From: Streptomyces daqingensis
GTDB lineage: Bacteria > Actinomycetota > Actinomycetes > Streptomycetales > Streptomycetaceae
Reading direction: 5' to 3'
DNA length: 64,000 nucleotides
NCBI RefSeq assembly: GCF_014645895.1
Contig: NZ_BMMP01000002.1
Location: 496,001 to 560,000, forward strand
Shown here piece after piece: positions 45,712 through 53,058 of the stretch. Numbering within the stretch: position 1 is the first letter of the stretch; each line of letters begins with the position of its first letter. The notes beneath the pieces were generated by a model. That model did no database searches and was not told the DNA's origin. It saw only the letters and a list, made by a program, of their open reading frames with translations. The position numbers were made by a program, and so were the translations under genes.

Positions 45712-46025
45712 GCGCTGCCCCGGGGGCGCTCGGAGGGGGTGCCGCCGGAGGGGCTCCCGCCGGACGGGCCGGCGCCGCTCGCGCCGTCGTCGACGACGTT
45801 GACCTGCAGCGAGATACGCGTGGCCCCGGCCTCCAGGGACTCGCGGAGCAGGGAGTCGACCACGCTCAGCACCTGCTCGGCCGCCCCTTCGGCGGTGTTG
45901 CCGAACGGGCCGACGTCCACCGAATCGAGCTGCGCCGCCTGCACGACCTGGCGGGCCACCAGCGCGTGGTCCGGGGCCTCGTCCAGATCGAAGGGCTCGG
46001 TCGTGAACTCAACTCGCAATCGCAC
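45708..46025 (-). CDS. small thiamine-binding-fold protein (MTH1187/YkoF-like)
   Basis: A 105-residue protein. The body (about residues 1-80) shows the ferredoxin-like pattern of MTH1187/YkoF thiamine-binding proteins: LRVEFTTEPF, then VVQAAQLDSVDVGPFGNTAEGAAEQVLSVVDSLLRESLEAGATRISLQVNV. The C-terminus is a Gly/Ser/Pro-rich tail. GTG 46025 is used. It forms a coupled pair with the HTH gene. The proximity to gcl, a ThDP enzyme, makes thiamine binding attractive, but this is inference and the fold call is tentative. Confidence 0.5.
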   Translation of the reverse strand: MRLRVEFTTEPFDLDEAPDHALVARQVVQAAQLDSVDVGPFGNTAEGAAEQVLSVVDSLLRESLEAGATRISLQVNVVDDGASGAGPSGGSPSGGTPSERPRGSA

Positions 46026-46175
46026 ACGGCCAACCTACGCGAACCCGCCGCATCCCAGCCATCGGAAGGCGGAGGCCGGGCACGCGGAGCGGCCGGACGG
46101 GCGCGCTCGGGCACGCACGGAGCGGCACAGAGCCAGCACAGACCCCTTGACAGCTTCCGGGATGCGAGAGCAGTC

Positions 46176-46211
46176 TTCCATAAAGTAGAAACACGCTTCC
46201 ACAATACGGAA
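46176..46211. promoter_or_regulatory. two tandem TTCC-N7-GGAA-type sites before hyi
   Basis: TTCC-ATAAAGT-AGAA at 46176-46190 is an imperfect copy and TTCC-ACAATAC-GGAA at 46197-46211 a perfect one, 21 bp apart (two helical turns). They lie 64-99 bp upstream of hyi and also face the divergent thiamine-binding/HTH unit. The perfect site matches those before allB/allR and aceB. Confidence 0.7.
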
Positions 46212-46274
46212 ACAACCCGCCGCCATCCTCGGACTGCCGCGCACCCCCGGGACTCACGAAAGAAGGCGATCGCC

Positions 46275-47141
46275 GTGGCCCCCGATCCCGCCCGCTCCAC
46301 CGCCCCGATCGGCACGAAGCACCGCTTCACCGTCAACCTCTCGATCCTCTTCACCGAACTGCCGCTGCTGCAGCGCCCCGCCGCGGCAGCCGCCGCCGGC
46401 TTCACGGCGGTCGAGCTGTGGTGGCCGTGGCCGGACTCCCCCGTACCGCCGAAGTCCGAACTGGACGCGCTGCGACGGGCGTTGACCGACGCCGGCACCC
46501 GCCTGACCGGGCTGAACTTCTACGCGGGGCAGCTCCCCGGCCCGGACCGCGGAGCGCTCTCGGTGCCGGGCGAGGAGTCGGAGAAGTTCCGCCGCAACGT
46601 CGAAGTGGCCGCGGAATTCGCGCAGTCCACGGGATGCACGGCGCTGAACGCCCTGTACGGCAACCGGGTCCCGGGAGCCGACCCGGCCGACCAGGACCGG
46701 CTCGCCCTGGAGAACCTGACGCTTGCGGCCCGCGCCGCCCACGACGCCGGTGCGGTGCTGCTCGTCGAGGCGCTCAACGCCGTCGAGTCGCCCGGCTGCC
46801 CGATCGTCAGCGCGCCCAAGGCCGTCGAGGTCGCCGACGCGGTCGACGCGGCCACGGGTCTGGGCAACGCGAAGTTCCTGATGGACCTGTACCACCTGGC
46901 CATGAACGGCGAGGACCTCCACAAGGTCATCGACGGCTACACGGAGCGGACCGCGCACGTGCAGATCGCCGACAGCCCGGGCCGGGGCGCCCCCGGCTCA
47001 GGAGAGCTGGACTTCGACGACCTGCTCGGCCGCCTCACCGCCGCCGGCTACGAGGGCCTCGTCGGCCTGGAGTACAAGCCGGGCGACCGGCCGAGCGAAG
47101 CCGCCTTCGACTGGCTGCCGCGCGCCCTGCGCTCCGCCTGA
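46275..47141 (+). CDS. hyi: hydroxypyruvate isomerase
   Basis: A 288-residue TIM-barrel isomerase interconverting hydroxypyruvate and tartronate semialdehyde. Diagnostic segments: NLSILFTELPLLQRPAAAAAAGFTAVELWWPW, LLVEALNAVESPGCPIVS (metal Glu), FLMDLYHLAMNGEDL (Asp and His), HVQIADSPGRGAPGSGELDF and GLEYKPG (Glu). GTG 46275 follows AAAGAAGG. It heads hyi-glxR-gcl, with AllR-type palindromes upstream. Confidence 0.93.
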   Translation: MAPDPARSTAPIGTKHRFTVNLSILFTELPLLQRPAAAAAAGFTAVELWWPWPDSPVPPKSELDALRRALTDAGTRLTGLNFYAGQLPGPDRGALSVPGEESEKFRRNVEVAAEFAQSTGCTALNALYGNRVPGADPADQDRLALENLTLAARAAHDAGAVLLVEALNAVESPGCPIVSAPKAVEVADAVDAATGLGNAKFLMDLYHLAMNGEDLHKVIDGYTERTAHVQIADSPGRGAPGSGELDFDDLLGRLTAAGYEGLVGLEYKPGDRPSEAAFDWLPRALRSA

Positions 47142-47265
47142 CGGACCCGCCCGCCGCGCCCCGCCACCCCTCGTCCCGCTGCAACGCCGCCCCCTCGTCG
47201 TCACCTCACCCGTCTCCGCAAGCCCTCCCGTCTCCGCAGCCCGCGACACCGAAAGGCAGTCCCGC

Positions 47266-48189
47266 ATGCCCGTCACCACCACCGCGCCGCACACCGCGGA
47301 GCGCACGAAGATCGGCTTCATCGGACTCGGCATCATGGGCACGCCCATGGTGCGCAACCTTCTGGCCGCCGGTTACCGCGTCACGGCCTTCGACCTCGAC
47401 CCGGCGCGGGTGAAGGCCGTCGCCGCGGACGGAGCCGAGGCCGCCTCCTCCATCCCGGAGGCGGTGCGCGACGCCGACGTCGTCATCACCATGGTCCCCG
47501 CCTCCCCTCAGGTCCAGGAGGTGGTCCTGCACGAGGGCGGCGTCCTGGAGCACATCCCCGCCGGGGGCCTCCTCGTCGACATGTCCTCGATCACTCCGCA
47601 GACCTCCGTCGACGTGGCGAAAGCCGCCGCCGCCAAGGGAGTCCGGGTGCTCGACGCCCCGGTCTCCGGGGGCGAGGCCGGAGCGGTGGAGGGCGTGCTG
47701 TCCATCATGGTGGGCGGTGAGCGTGAGACGTTCGAGGCCGCCGCTCCCGTCCTGGAGACGCTCGGCAGGACGATCGTGCTGTGCGGGCCGCACGGCTCGG
47801 GTCAGACCGTGAAGGCCGCCAACCAGCTGATCGTCGCCGTCAACATCCAGGCCGTCGCGGAGGCCGTGGTCTTCCTGGAGAAGTCGGGTGTCGACCTGGA
47901 CGCCGCGCTCGACGTGCTGAACGGGGGCCTCGCGGGCTCCACGGTGCTCACCCGCAAGAAGGAGAGCATCCTCGCGGGCGACTTCCGCCCCGGCTTCAAG
48001 ATCGACCTGCACCACAAGGACATGGGCATCGTCACCGACGCCGCGCGCAACGTCGGCGCCGCCGTGCCCGCCGGAGCGCTGCTGGCCCAACTCGTCGGCG
48101 CGCTGCGGCAGCAGGGCGACGGAGGCCTCGACCACTCGGCCCTCGTACGCGGCGTGCGGCGCCTTTCGGGCGAGAAGACGGAGGGCTGA
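47266..48189 (+). CDS. glxR: tartronate semialdehyde reductase (2-hydroxy-3-oxopropionate reductase)
   Basis: A 307-residue beta-hydroxyacid dehydrogenase. The Rossmann motif is IGFIGLGIMGTPMVRNLL, the substrate motif is VLDAPVSGGEAGA, the catalytic Lys is in KAANQLIVAVNI (NQ-x-x, about residue 185) and cofactor Lys in GFKIDLHHKDM. It reduces tartronate semialdehyde to glycerate. ATG 47266 is used, with GAAAGGCA upstream. It lies between hyi (124 bp) and gcl (3 bp) in the same direction. Confidence 0.93.
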   Translation: MPVTTTAPHTAERTKIGFIGLGIMGTPMVRNLLAAGYRVTAFDLDPARVKAVAADGAEAASSIPEAVRDADVVITMVPASPQVQEVVLHEGGVLEHIPAGGLLVDMSSITPQTSVDVAKAAAAKGVRVLDAPVSGGEAGAVEGVLSIMVGGERETFEAAAPVLETLGRTIVLCGPHGSGQTVKAANQLIVAVNIQAVAEAVVFLEKSGVDLDAALDVLNGGLAGSTVLTRKKESILAGDFRPGFKIDLHHKDMGIVTDAARNVGAAVPAGALLAQLVGALRQQGDGGLDHSALVRGVRRLSGEKTEG

Positions 48190-48192
48190 GCC

Positions 48193-49914
48193 ATGGCCCC
48201 CAGCAGGATGCCCGCCATGAACGCCGCGGTCTCCATCATGGTCGACGAGGGCGTGGACATCGCCTTCGGCTGCCCCGGCGCCGCGATCCTCCCGCTGTAC
48301 AAGGCGATGGAAGTGGACGGCCGCATACAGCACTTGACCGTCCGCCACGAGGAGGGCGCCGCCCACATGGCCGACGGCTGGGCCCGTACGAACGGCAAGA
48401 CCGGTGTCGCCATCGCCACTTCGGGGCCGGGCGCCACCAACCTGGTCACCGGTCTCTACACGGCGCAGGCGGACTCGATCCCCATGGTCTGCCTGACGGG
48501 ACAGGCGGTCTCGCCCAAGCTCCACCAGGAGGCCTTCCAGGCGGTCGACATCGTCGAGATCGCCAGGCCCGTCACCAAGTGGGCAGTGCAGGTCAAGGAG
48601 GCGGCGCAGATCCCGTGGGTCTTCCGCGAGGCCTTCAGGACCGCCCGCACCGGACGGCCCGGACCGGTCCTGATCGACCTGCCGCTGGACATCGCGAAAC
48701 GGGAGATCACCTACGACGCGGAGATCGACACCAGGCTCCCCGTCCCCGCCGTCGAACCCCATCCGCCGCGCGTGGAGCGGGCGTTGGACATGCTGCTCGC
48801 GGCCGAGCGGCCCCTGATCCTGGCCGGCGGGGGCGTCATTCTGGCCGACGCGGGAGCCGAGCTGCGCGAACTCGTGGAGGAGTTGCGCGTTCCCTTCCAG
48901 GTGACGCTGATGGGCAAGGGGGTCATCGAGGACGACCACGAACTCAACCTGGGCACCACCGGCATCCAGACCTCACAGCGGTACGCCAACGCCTCGTTCC
49001 TGGAGGCCGACTTCGTACTGGCCGTCGGCGCGCGCTTCGGCGACCGGCACACGGGCGCGGACATCGGCGTCTACCGGGGCGAACGCACCTTCGTTCACGT
49101 CGACATCGAACCCGGCCAGATCGGGAAGGTCTTCGAACCCGACCTCGGCATCGTCTCCGACGCCGGACTCTTCCTCGCGGCGCTGCTCTCCGAGGCCCGT
49201 AAACGGGGGGCCGCGGCGGACGTCGAGGACTGGGTCGGCCGCTGCAAGGAGCTGAAGCGGACCCTGGTGCGCCGGGAGGACTTCGGCTCGACGCCGGTGA
49301 AGGCGCCCCGCGTCTACAAGGAGATCAACGAAGTCTTCGACGAGGACACCTACTTCGTCACCGCCATCGGGCTCTACCAGATCTGGGGCGGCCAGCATCA
49401 GAAGGCGTACCTGCCGCGCCACTACCAGATCTGCGGCCAGGCGGGCCCCCTCGGCTGGGAGGTGCCCGCGGCCATCGGCGTCAAGAAGGCGCTGGAGGGC
49501 ATGGGCCGGCCGGACGCCGAAGTCGTGGGCGTCGTGGGCGACTACGGCTTCCAGTACCTCGTGGAGGAGCTTGCCGTGGCGGCGCAGTACGACGTGCCGT
49601 ACGTGCTGGTGATGCTCAACAACGAGTACCTGGGGCTCATCAGGCAGGCAGAGATCGGATTCGGCATGAACTACCAGGTCGACATCCACTACGACGAGTT
49701 CGGCACCGACAACGTCAAGCTCATGGAGGCGTACGGCTGTTCGGGCCGGCGCGTGTGGGACCCGGAGGAGATCTCCCCCGCGCTCCAGTGGGCACGAAAG
49801 GAGGCCGCCGCCACCTCGCGGCCCGTCCTGGTGGAGATCATGATCGAGCGGGAGGCCAACACGCCGCACGGCCCGGACATCGACGCCGTGAAGGAGTTCG
49901 AACCCGCCGACTGA
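48193..49914 (+). CDS. gcl: glyoxylate carboligase, with canonical Glu in place of Val51
   Basis: A 573-residue ThDP enzyme joining two glyoxylates to tartronate semialdehyde plus CO2. Family fit: AFGCPGAAILPLYKAM, LHQEAFQAVDIVEIARPV, VHIDIEPGQIGKVFEPDLGIVSDA, QICGQAGPLGWEVPAAIGV, the ThDP motif from GDYGFQYLVEE to LNNEYLG, and a C-terminal EREANTPHGPDID. E. coli Gcl is known for Val51 where ThDP enzymes have Glu; here the aligned residue is Glu53 (RHEEGAAHMADG). ATG 48193 starts 3 nt after glxR. It should bind FAD, ThDP and a divalent metal. Confidence 0.93.
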   Translation: MAPSRMPAMNAAVSIMVDEGVDIAFGCPGAAILPLYKAMEVDGRIQHLTVRHEEGAAHMADGWARTNGKTGVAIATSGPGATNLVTGLYTAQADSIPMVCLTGQAVSPKLHQEAFQAVDIVEIARPVTKWAVQVKEAAQIPWVFREAFRTARTGRPGPVLIDLPLDIAKREITYDAEIDTRLPVPAVEPHPPRVERALDMLLAAERPLILAGGGVILADAGAELRELVEELRVPFQVTLMGKGVIEDDHELNLGTTGIQTSQRYANASFLEADFVLAVGARFGDRHTGADIGVYRGERTFVHVDIEPGQIGKVFEPDLGIVSDAGLFLAALLSEARKRGAAADVEDWVGRCKELKRTLVRREDFGSTPVKAPRVYKEINEVFDEDTYFVTAIGLYQIWGGQHQKAYLPRHYQICGQAGPLGWEVPAAIGVKKALEGMGRPDAEVVGVVGDYGFQYLVEELAVAAQYDVPYVLVMLNNEYLGLIRQAEIGFGMNYQVDIHYDEFGTDNVKLMEAYGCSGRRVWDPEEISPALQWARKEAAATSRPVLVEIMIEREANTPHGPDIDAVKEFEPAD

Positions 49915-50089
49915 CGCCTGTGGAGGGCCACTCGGCCTCCTCCGGGCGGCCACCCGGTCCTCCGTCTTTCTCCCGCCCCCCTCTTCGGAAATCACGCACT
50001 TTCAGGGACGATATGAACTGCGCCGCGCCGCCCCCGGCGGCGCGGCGAGGACCGACTCGTCTCCCCGACCCTCCGCTGGAGCCGAAGAG

Positions 50090-50902
50090 ATGGCAGAAAG
50101 CGTGCCCGTGTGCTGCCCGGAGTGCCGCCGCGAGCACACCTACACTCCGCCGGTCTACCACTGCGACTGCGGCGCGCCCGTCGTACTGCCGCTGCGGCGG
50201 GACGTCCCTCCCGCGCAGGTGCACCACCGCACCTGGGACGACTCCTGGGTCGAGGTGGGGTGTTCAGCGTGCGGCACGTCCGTCCAGTGGCCGCAGCCTG
50301 AACTGGGCTGCGGCTGCGGGACGTTGCTGCGGCTGCCGGTGGCCGCGCACGCGGATCACAGCGGTGCCGGTGCGCTCGGACCCGCCGCACCCGACGCCTC
50401 TGACACCCCGGACGCCTCCCGCGTACCGCCCGCGTCCACCTCCGGGGCGGCGGGCCGCACCTCGGAGGCCACCGCGACCGGAGCCCTGGAGGAGTGCGCC
50501 GGCAAGCGGACCTCCAGGACGCGGCCCAGCTTCCAGCCCGTCACCATCCGCACCGCACAGGATGCCCGTACGGCGGCCGCTCAGTACCTGCGGTGGCTCG
50601 GCTTCGACGCCGTACGGGTCACGGAGAAGCGCGCCGCCTCAGGGGTGGACCTGCGCGGCGGCGGCATCGTGGCGCACGTCGACCCCTCGACCGATCCGAC
50701 GGGCTTCGGCGACGTCGAGACGCTCTGGCTCAACGGGCTCAACGAGGAGGCGGGCACGGCCTGTTTCTCCCTCGCCGGCTACACGCGGGAGGCCCGGATG
50801 CGCGCGGACTCCCTCGGCGTCGCCCTCTTCGTCCTCGACCTGACGGGCATGCCCCAGGCCGTCAACGACCCGGCGGACGACCTCATCCGCTCGGTGTGCT
50901 GA
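50090..50902 (+). CDS. zinc-ribbon protein with degenerate Mrr-like endonuclease domain
   Basis: A 270-residue protein. The N-terminal 90 residues hold eight or more Cys in CPECRRE, CDCGAP, CSACGTS and CGCGTLL pairs, suggesting two zinc ribbons. After a Ser/Pro/Thr-rich linker (about 95-150), the C-terminal domain resembles Mrr-type restriction endonucleases: AAQYLRWLGFDAVRVTEKRAASGVDLRGGGIVAHVD, then CFSLAGYTREARMRADSLGVALFVLDLTG. In the PD-(D/E)xK core the Asp (GVD) remains, but the usual QVK reads HVD, so the Lys is missing. The protein may bind rather than cut nucleic acid. Confidence 0.65.
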   Translation: MAESVPVCCPECRREHTYTPPVYHCDCGAPVVLPLRRDVPPAQVHHRTWDDSWVEVGCSACGTSVQWPQPELGCGCGTLLRLPVAAHADHSGAGALGPAAPDASDTPDASRVPPASTSGAAGRTSEATATGALEECAGKRTSRTRPSFQPVTIRTAQDARTAAAQYLRWLGFDAVRVTEKRAASGVDLRGGGIVAHVDPSTDPTGFGDVETLWLNGLNEEAGTACFSLAGYTREARMRADSLGVALFVLDLTGMPQAVNDPADDLIRSVC

Positions 50903-50944
50903 GGCCCGGACGCCCGAGCGGCCGGCGGCCGCGCCCGCCCGCGT

Positions 50945-51703
50945 TCACACCCTCCGGACGACTGCTCCCGCCGCCGCCAGCGCGGCGGTCCCCTCCTCGG
51001 GGGCGGCCGCGTCGGTGACGACGGCGTGCAGGGCGGAGGCCGGCGCGACGAGGGCCAGAGCCGTGCGGGAGAACTTGGCGGCCTCGGCCACGGCGACGAC
51101 CCTGCGGGCCGAGGCGATCGCGGCGCGCTTGACCTCCGCGTCGGCCAGGTCGTAGGCCGTCAGACCGTCGGCGGCGGTCAGTCCGCAGCAGCCGACGACG
51201 GCGGTGTCGAAGCGCAGCGACGCGAGAGAGGCCGTGGCCAGCGGGCCGGTCAGAGCCAGTTCGCCCGGACGCGGCAGGCCTCCCGGCACCAGCAGCGTCA
51301 CCCGGGCGGCGCCGGCGAGCGCGTTGACGGCGTGCAGGGACAGTGGCATCACGGTGACGCGGCGGTCGCGCAGGACGCGGGCCACCTCCAGGCAGGTGGT
51401 GCCGCTGTCGAGCACGACGGACTCGCCGTCGGCGATGAGGCGGGAGACCTCCTCGGCGATGCGCCGCTTCGCCTCCCCGCCTTCGGCGGCCCGCAGCGCG
51501 AACGGCGGCTCCTGGCCGCGCAGCAGCAGAGAGCGGGCCCCGCCGCGGAAGCGCTCCAGGACCCCCTGCCCGGCCAGCACCTCGAGGTCGCGGCGGACGG
51601 TCATCTCCGACGCCCCTGTCAGCTCGGCCAGTTCGGCCACTCCCACGCTGCCCGCGGCCCGTACGGCGTCCGCGATCCGCTTCAGCCGGTCTGTGCTCAC
51701 CAT
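50945..51703 (-). CDS. DeoR/GlpR-family transcriptional regulator
   Basis: A 252-residue repressor. The N-terminal HTH (about residues 4-58) reads DRLKRIADAVRAAGSVGVAELAELTGASEMTVRRDLEVLAGQGVLERFRGGA, and the C-terminal DeoRC sensor domain has IADGESVVLDSGTTCLEVARVL and the VVAVAEAAKFSR region; it would bind a sugar phosphate or related effector. ATG 51703 is used. It is divergent from an MFS transporter gene with a GAACAA-N5-TTGTTC site between them. Confidence 0.88.
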   Translation of the reverse strand: MVSTDRLKRIADAVRAAGSVGVAELAELTGASEMTVRRDLEVLAGQGVLERFRGGARSLLLRGQEPPFALRAAEGGEAKRRIAEEVSRLIADGESVVLDSGTTCLEVARVLRDRRVTVMPLSLHAVNALAGAARVTLLVPGGLPRPGELALTGPLATASLASLRFDTAVVGCCGLTAADGLTAYDLADAEVKRAAIASARRVVAVAEAAKFSRTALALVAPASALHAVVTDAAAPEEGTAALAAAGAVVRRV

Positions 51704-51713
51704 GACCCGTAGT

Positions 51714-51730
51714 GAACAACAGCCTTGTTC
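51714..51730. promoter_or_regulatory. GAACAA-N5-TTGTTC, candidate DeoR operator
   Basis: Perfect 6-bp arms in the 72-bp intergenic region between the divergent DeoR regulator and MFS genes, 11 bp from the regulator start. The position suits autoregulation and control of the transporter. Confidence 0.45.
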
Positions 51731-51775
51731 GGAACGCCAGTTACGCACAGAGATTCTGTTATGTATGTTCGCTGC

Positions 51776-53014
51776 ATGGCACGTTCGCTTCGTCTCGCCC
51801 GCTGGGCCACCTTCCTCTACTTCGGGCTGAACGGCTTCGTCATGGGGATGTGGGTGGTCCACATCCCGGTGATCGAGAACCGGGTGGGCGTCAGTCACGC
51901 CGGACTCGGCTGGCTGCTGCTGCTCCTCGGCGCGGGAGCCTTCGCCGGCATGCAGCTCGCCGGGCCCCTCACCGACCGGCTCGGCCTGCGTATCGCCGTG
52001 CCCGCCGGGGCGGTCCTGTGCAGCGCGTCGCTCGCCCTGCCCGGCCTCGCGACCGGAGCCGCCGCCCTGGGCGGCGCACTGGTGGTCTTCGGGTTCGGCA
52101 ACGGCTGCCTGGACGTCGCCATGAACGCGCACGCGGTCCACGTCGAACGCGCCTACCGGCGCCCCGTCATGTCGGCCTTCCACGCCGTCTTCTCGATCGG
52201 CGGCGTGCTCGCCGCCCTGGTCTGCGCACGGACGCTCAGCCGGGGCCTTCCCCCTGAGGTCACACTCGGCGTGGTGGCCGCGCTGGGGACGGCGGCGGGC
52301 CTGCTCGCTGCACCCGCACTGCTGCGGACCGCGCGTTCCGGGGGCGTCACGAAGTCCGCGGAAGGCCGGCGGCGCCGGTCCCGGACGCCCGCCCGGACGT
52401 GGGCGCTGGCCGTTCTCGCGCTGATACTGATGCTCGCCGAGGGAGTGGCCAACGACTGGTCGACGCTGCACCTCCGCGACTCCCTCGACGCACCCGCCGC
52501 CACTGCCGCCCTCGCCTACGGCGCCTTCGCCACGGCGATGACGGCGGGCAGGCTGCTGGCCGACCGGGTCGCCGGCCGCTTCGGAGCCGTCGCCGTGCTG
52601 CGCTACGGCTCGGCCGTCGCGGCGGCCGGGCTCGGCACGGCGGCGCTGTCGCCCTGGACCGCCGCCGCACTCGCCGGATGGGGCCTGTTCGGTCTCGGGC
52701 TCTCCGGATGCGTCCCCCAGCTCTTCAGCGCGGCCGGGCACGCCGAACCCGAGAACGCGGCGACCAACGTCTCCCGCGTCGCCGGCCTGGGCTACCTCGG
52801 GATGCTCGCGGGGCCCGCCCTCATCGGGGCGCTCACCCACCTCGCCCCGCTCAACCTCGTGCTGCTCCTGCCGGTGGCGCTGTGCGTAGTCGGCGCGGCC
52901 GCGGCGGGCATCCTGCACACCGGCACCGGCACCGAGGCCCCCACCGGCTCCGGCCCCGACGCTCCACGCGAACCCGCCCCGCCCGAGCGGAGCGCCGCGG
53001 GCGACCGCAGCTGA
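51776..53014 (+). CDS. MFS transporter (putative sugar/drug facilitator)
   Basis: A 412-residue major-facilitator protein with 12 predicted helices. The loop 2-3 motif is GPLTDRLGLR; NGCLDVAMNAHAVHVERAYRRPVMSAFHAVFSIGG is typical of the fucose permease/YbjJ-like group, and NDWSTLHLRDSL and GRLLADRVAGRFG mark the second half. ATG 51776 gives a good start; ATG 51761 is possible. Its C-terminus is a Pro/Gly/Thr tail. Divergent control by the DeoR gene suggests a regulated sugar or analogue; the substrate is unknown. Confidence 0.82.
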   Translation: MARSLRLARWATFLYFGLNGFVMGMWVVHIPVIENRVGVSHAGLGWLLLLLGAGAFAGMQLAGPLTDRLGLRIAVPAGAVLCSASLALPGLATGAAALGGALVVFGFGNGCLDVAMNAHAVHVERAYRRPVMSAFHAVFSIGGVLAALVCARTLSRGLPPEVTLGVVAALGTAAGLLAAPALLRTARSGGVTKSAEGRRRRSRTPARTWALAVLALILMLAEGVANDWSTLHLRDSLDAPAATAALAYGAFATAMTAGRLLADRVAGRFGAVAVLRYGSAVAAAGLGTAALSPWTAAALAGWGLFGLGLSGCVPQLFSAAGHAEPENAATNVSRVAGLGYLGMLAGPALIGALTHLAPLNLVLLLPVALCVVGAAAAGILHTGTGTEAPTGSGPDAPREPAPPERSAAGDRS

Positions 53015-53058
53015 CGGGGCACGGCCCGGCCCGCGACCCGCGACCCGCGACCCGCGGT

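Noticed and set aside
47206-48939. A 577-codon minus-strand open frame opposite glxR and gcl
   Set aside because: Shadow of two strongly supported genes; Asp/Gly/Val-rich translation without recognisable motifs.
48193-49914. Calling the Gcl gene an acetolactate synthase because of its Glu53
   Set aside because: Family-specific segments, the C-terminus and the hyi-glxR neighbours match glyoxylate carboligase throughout.
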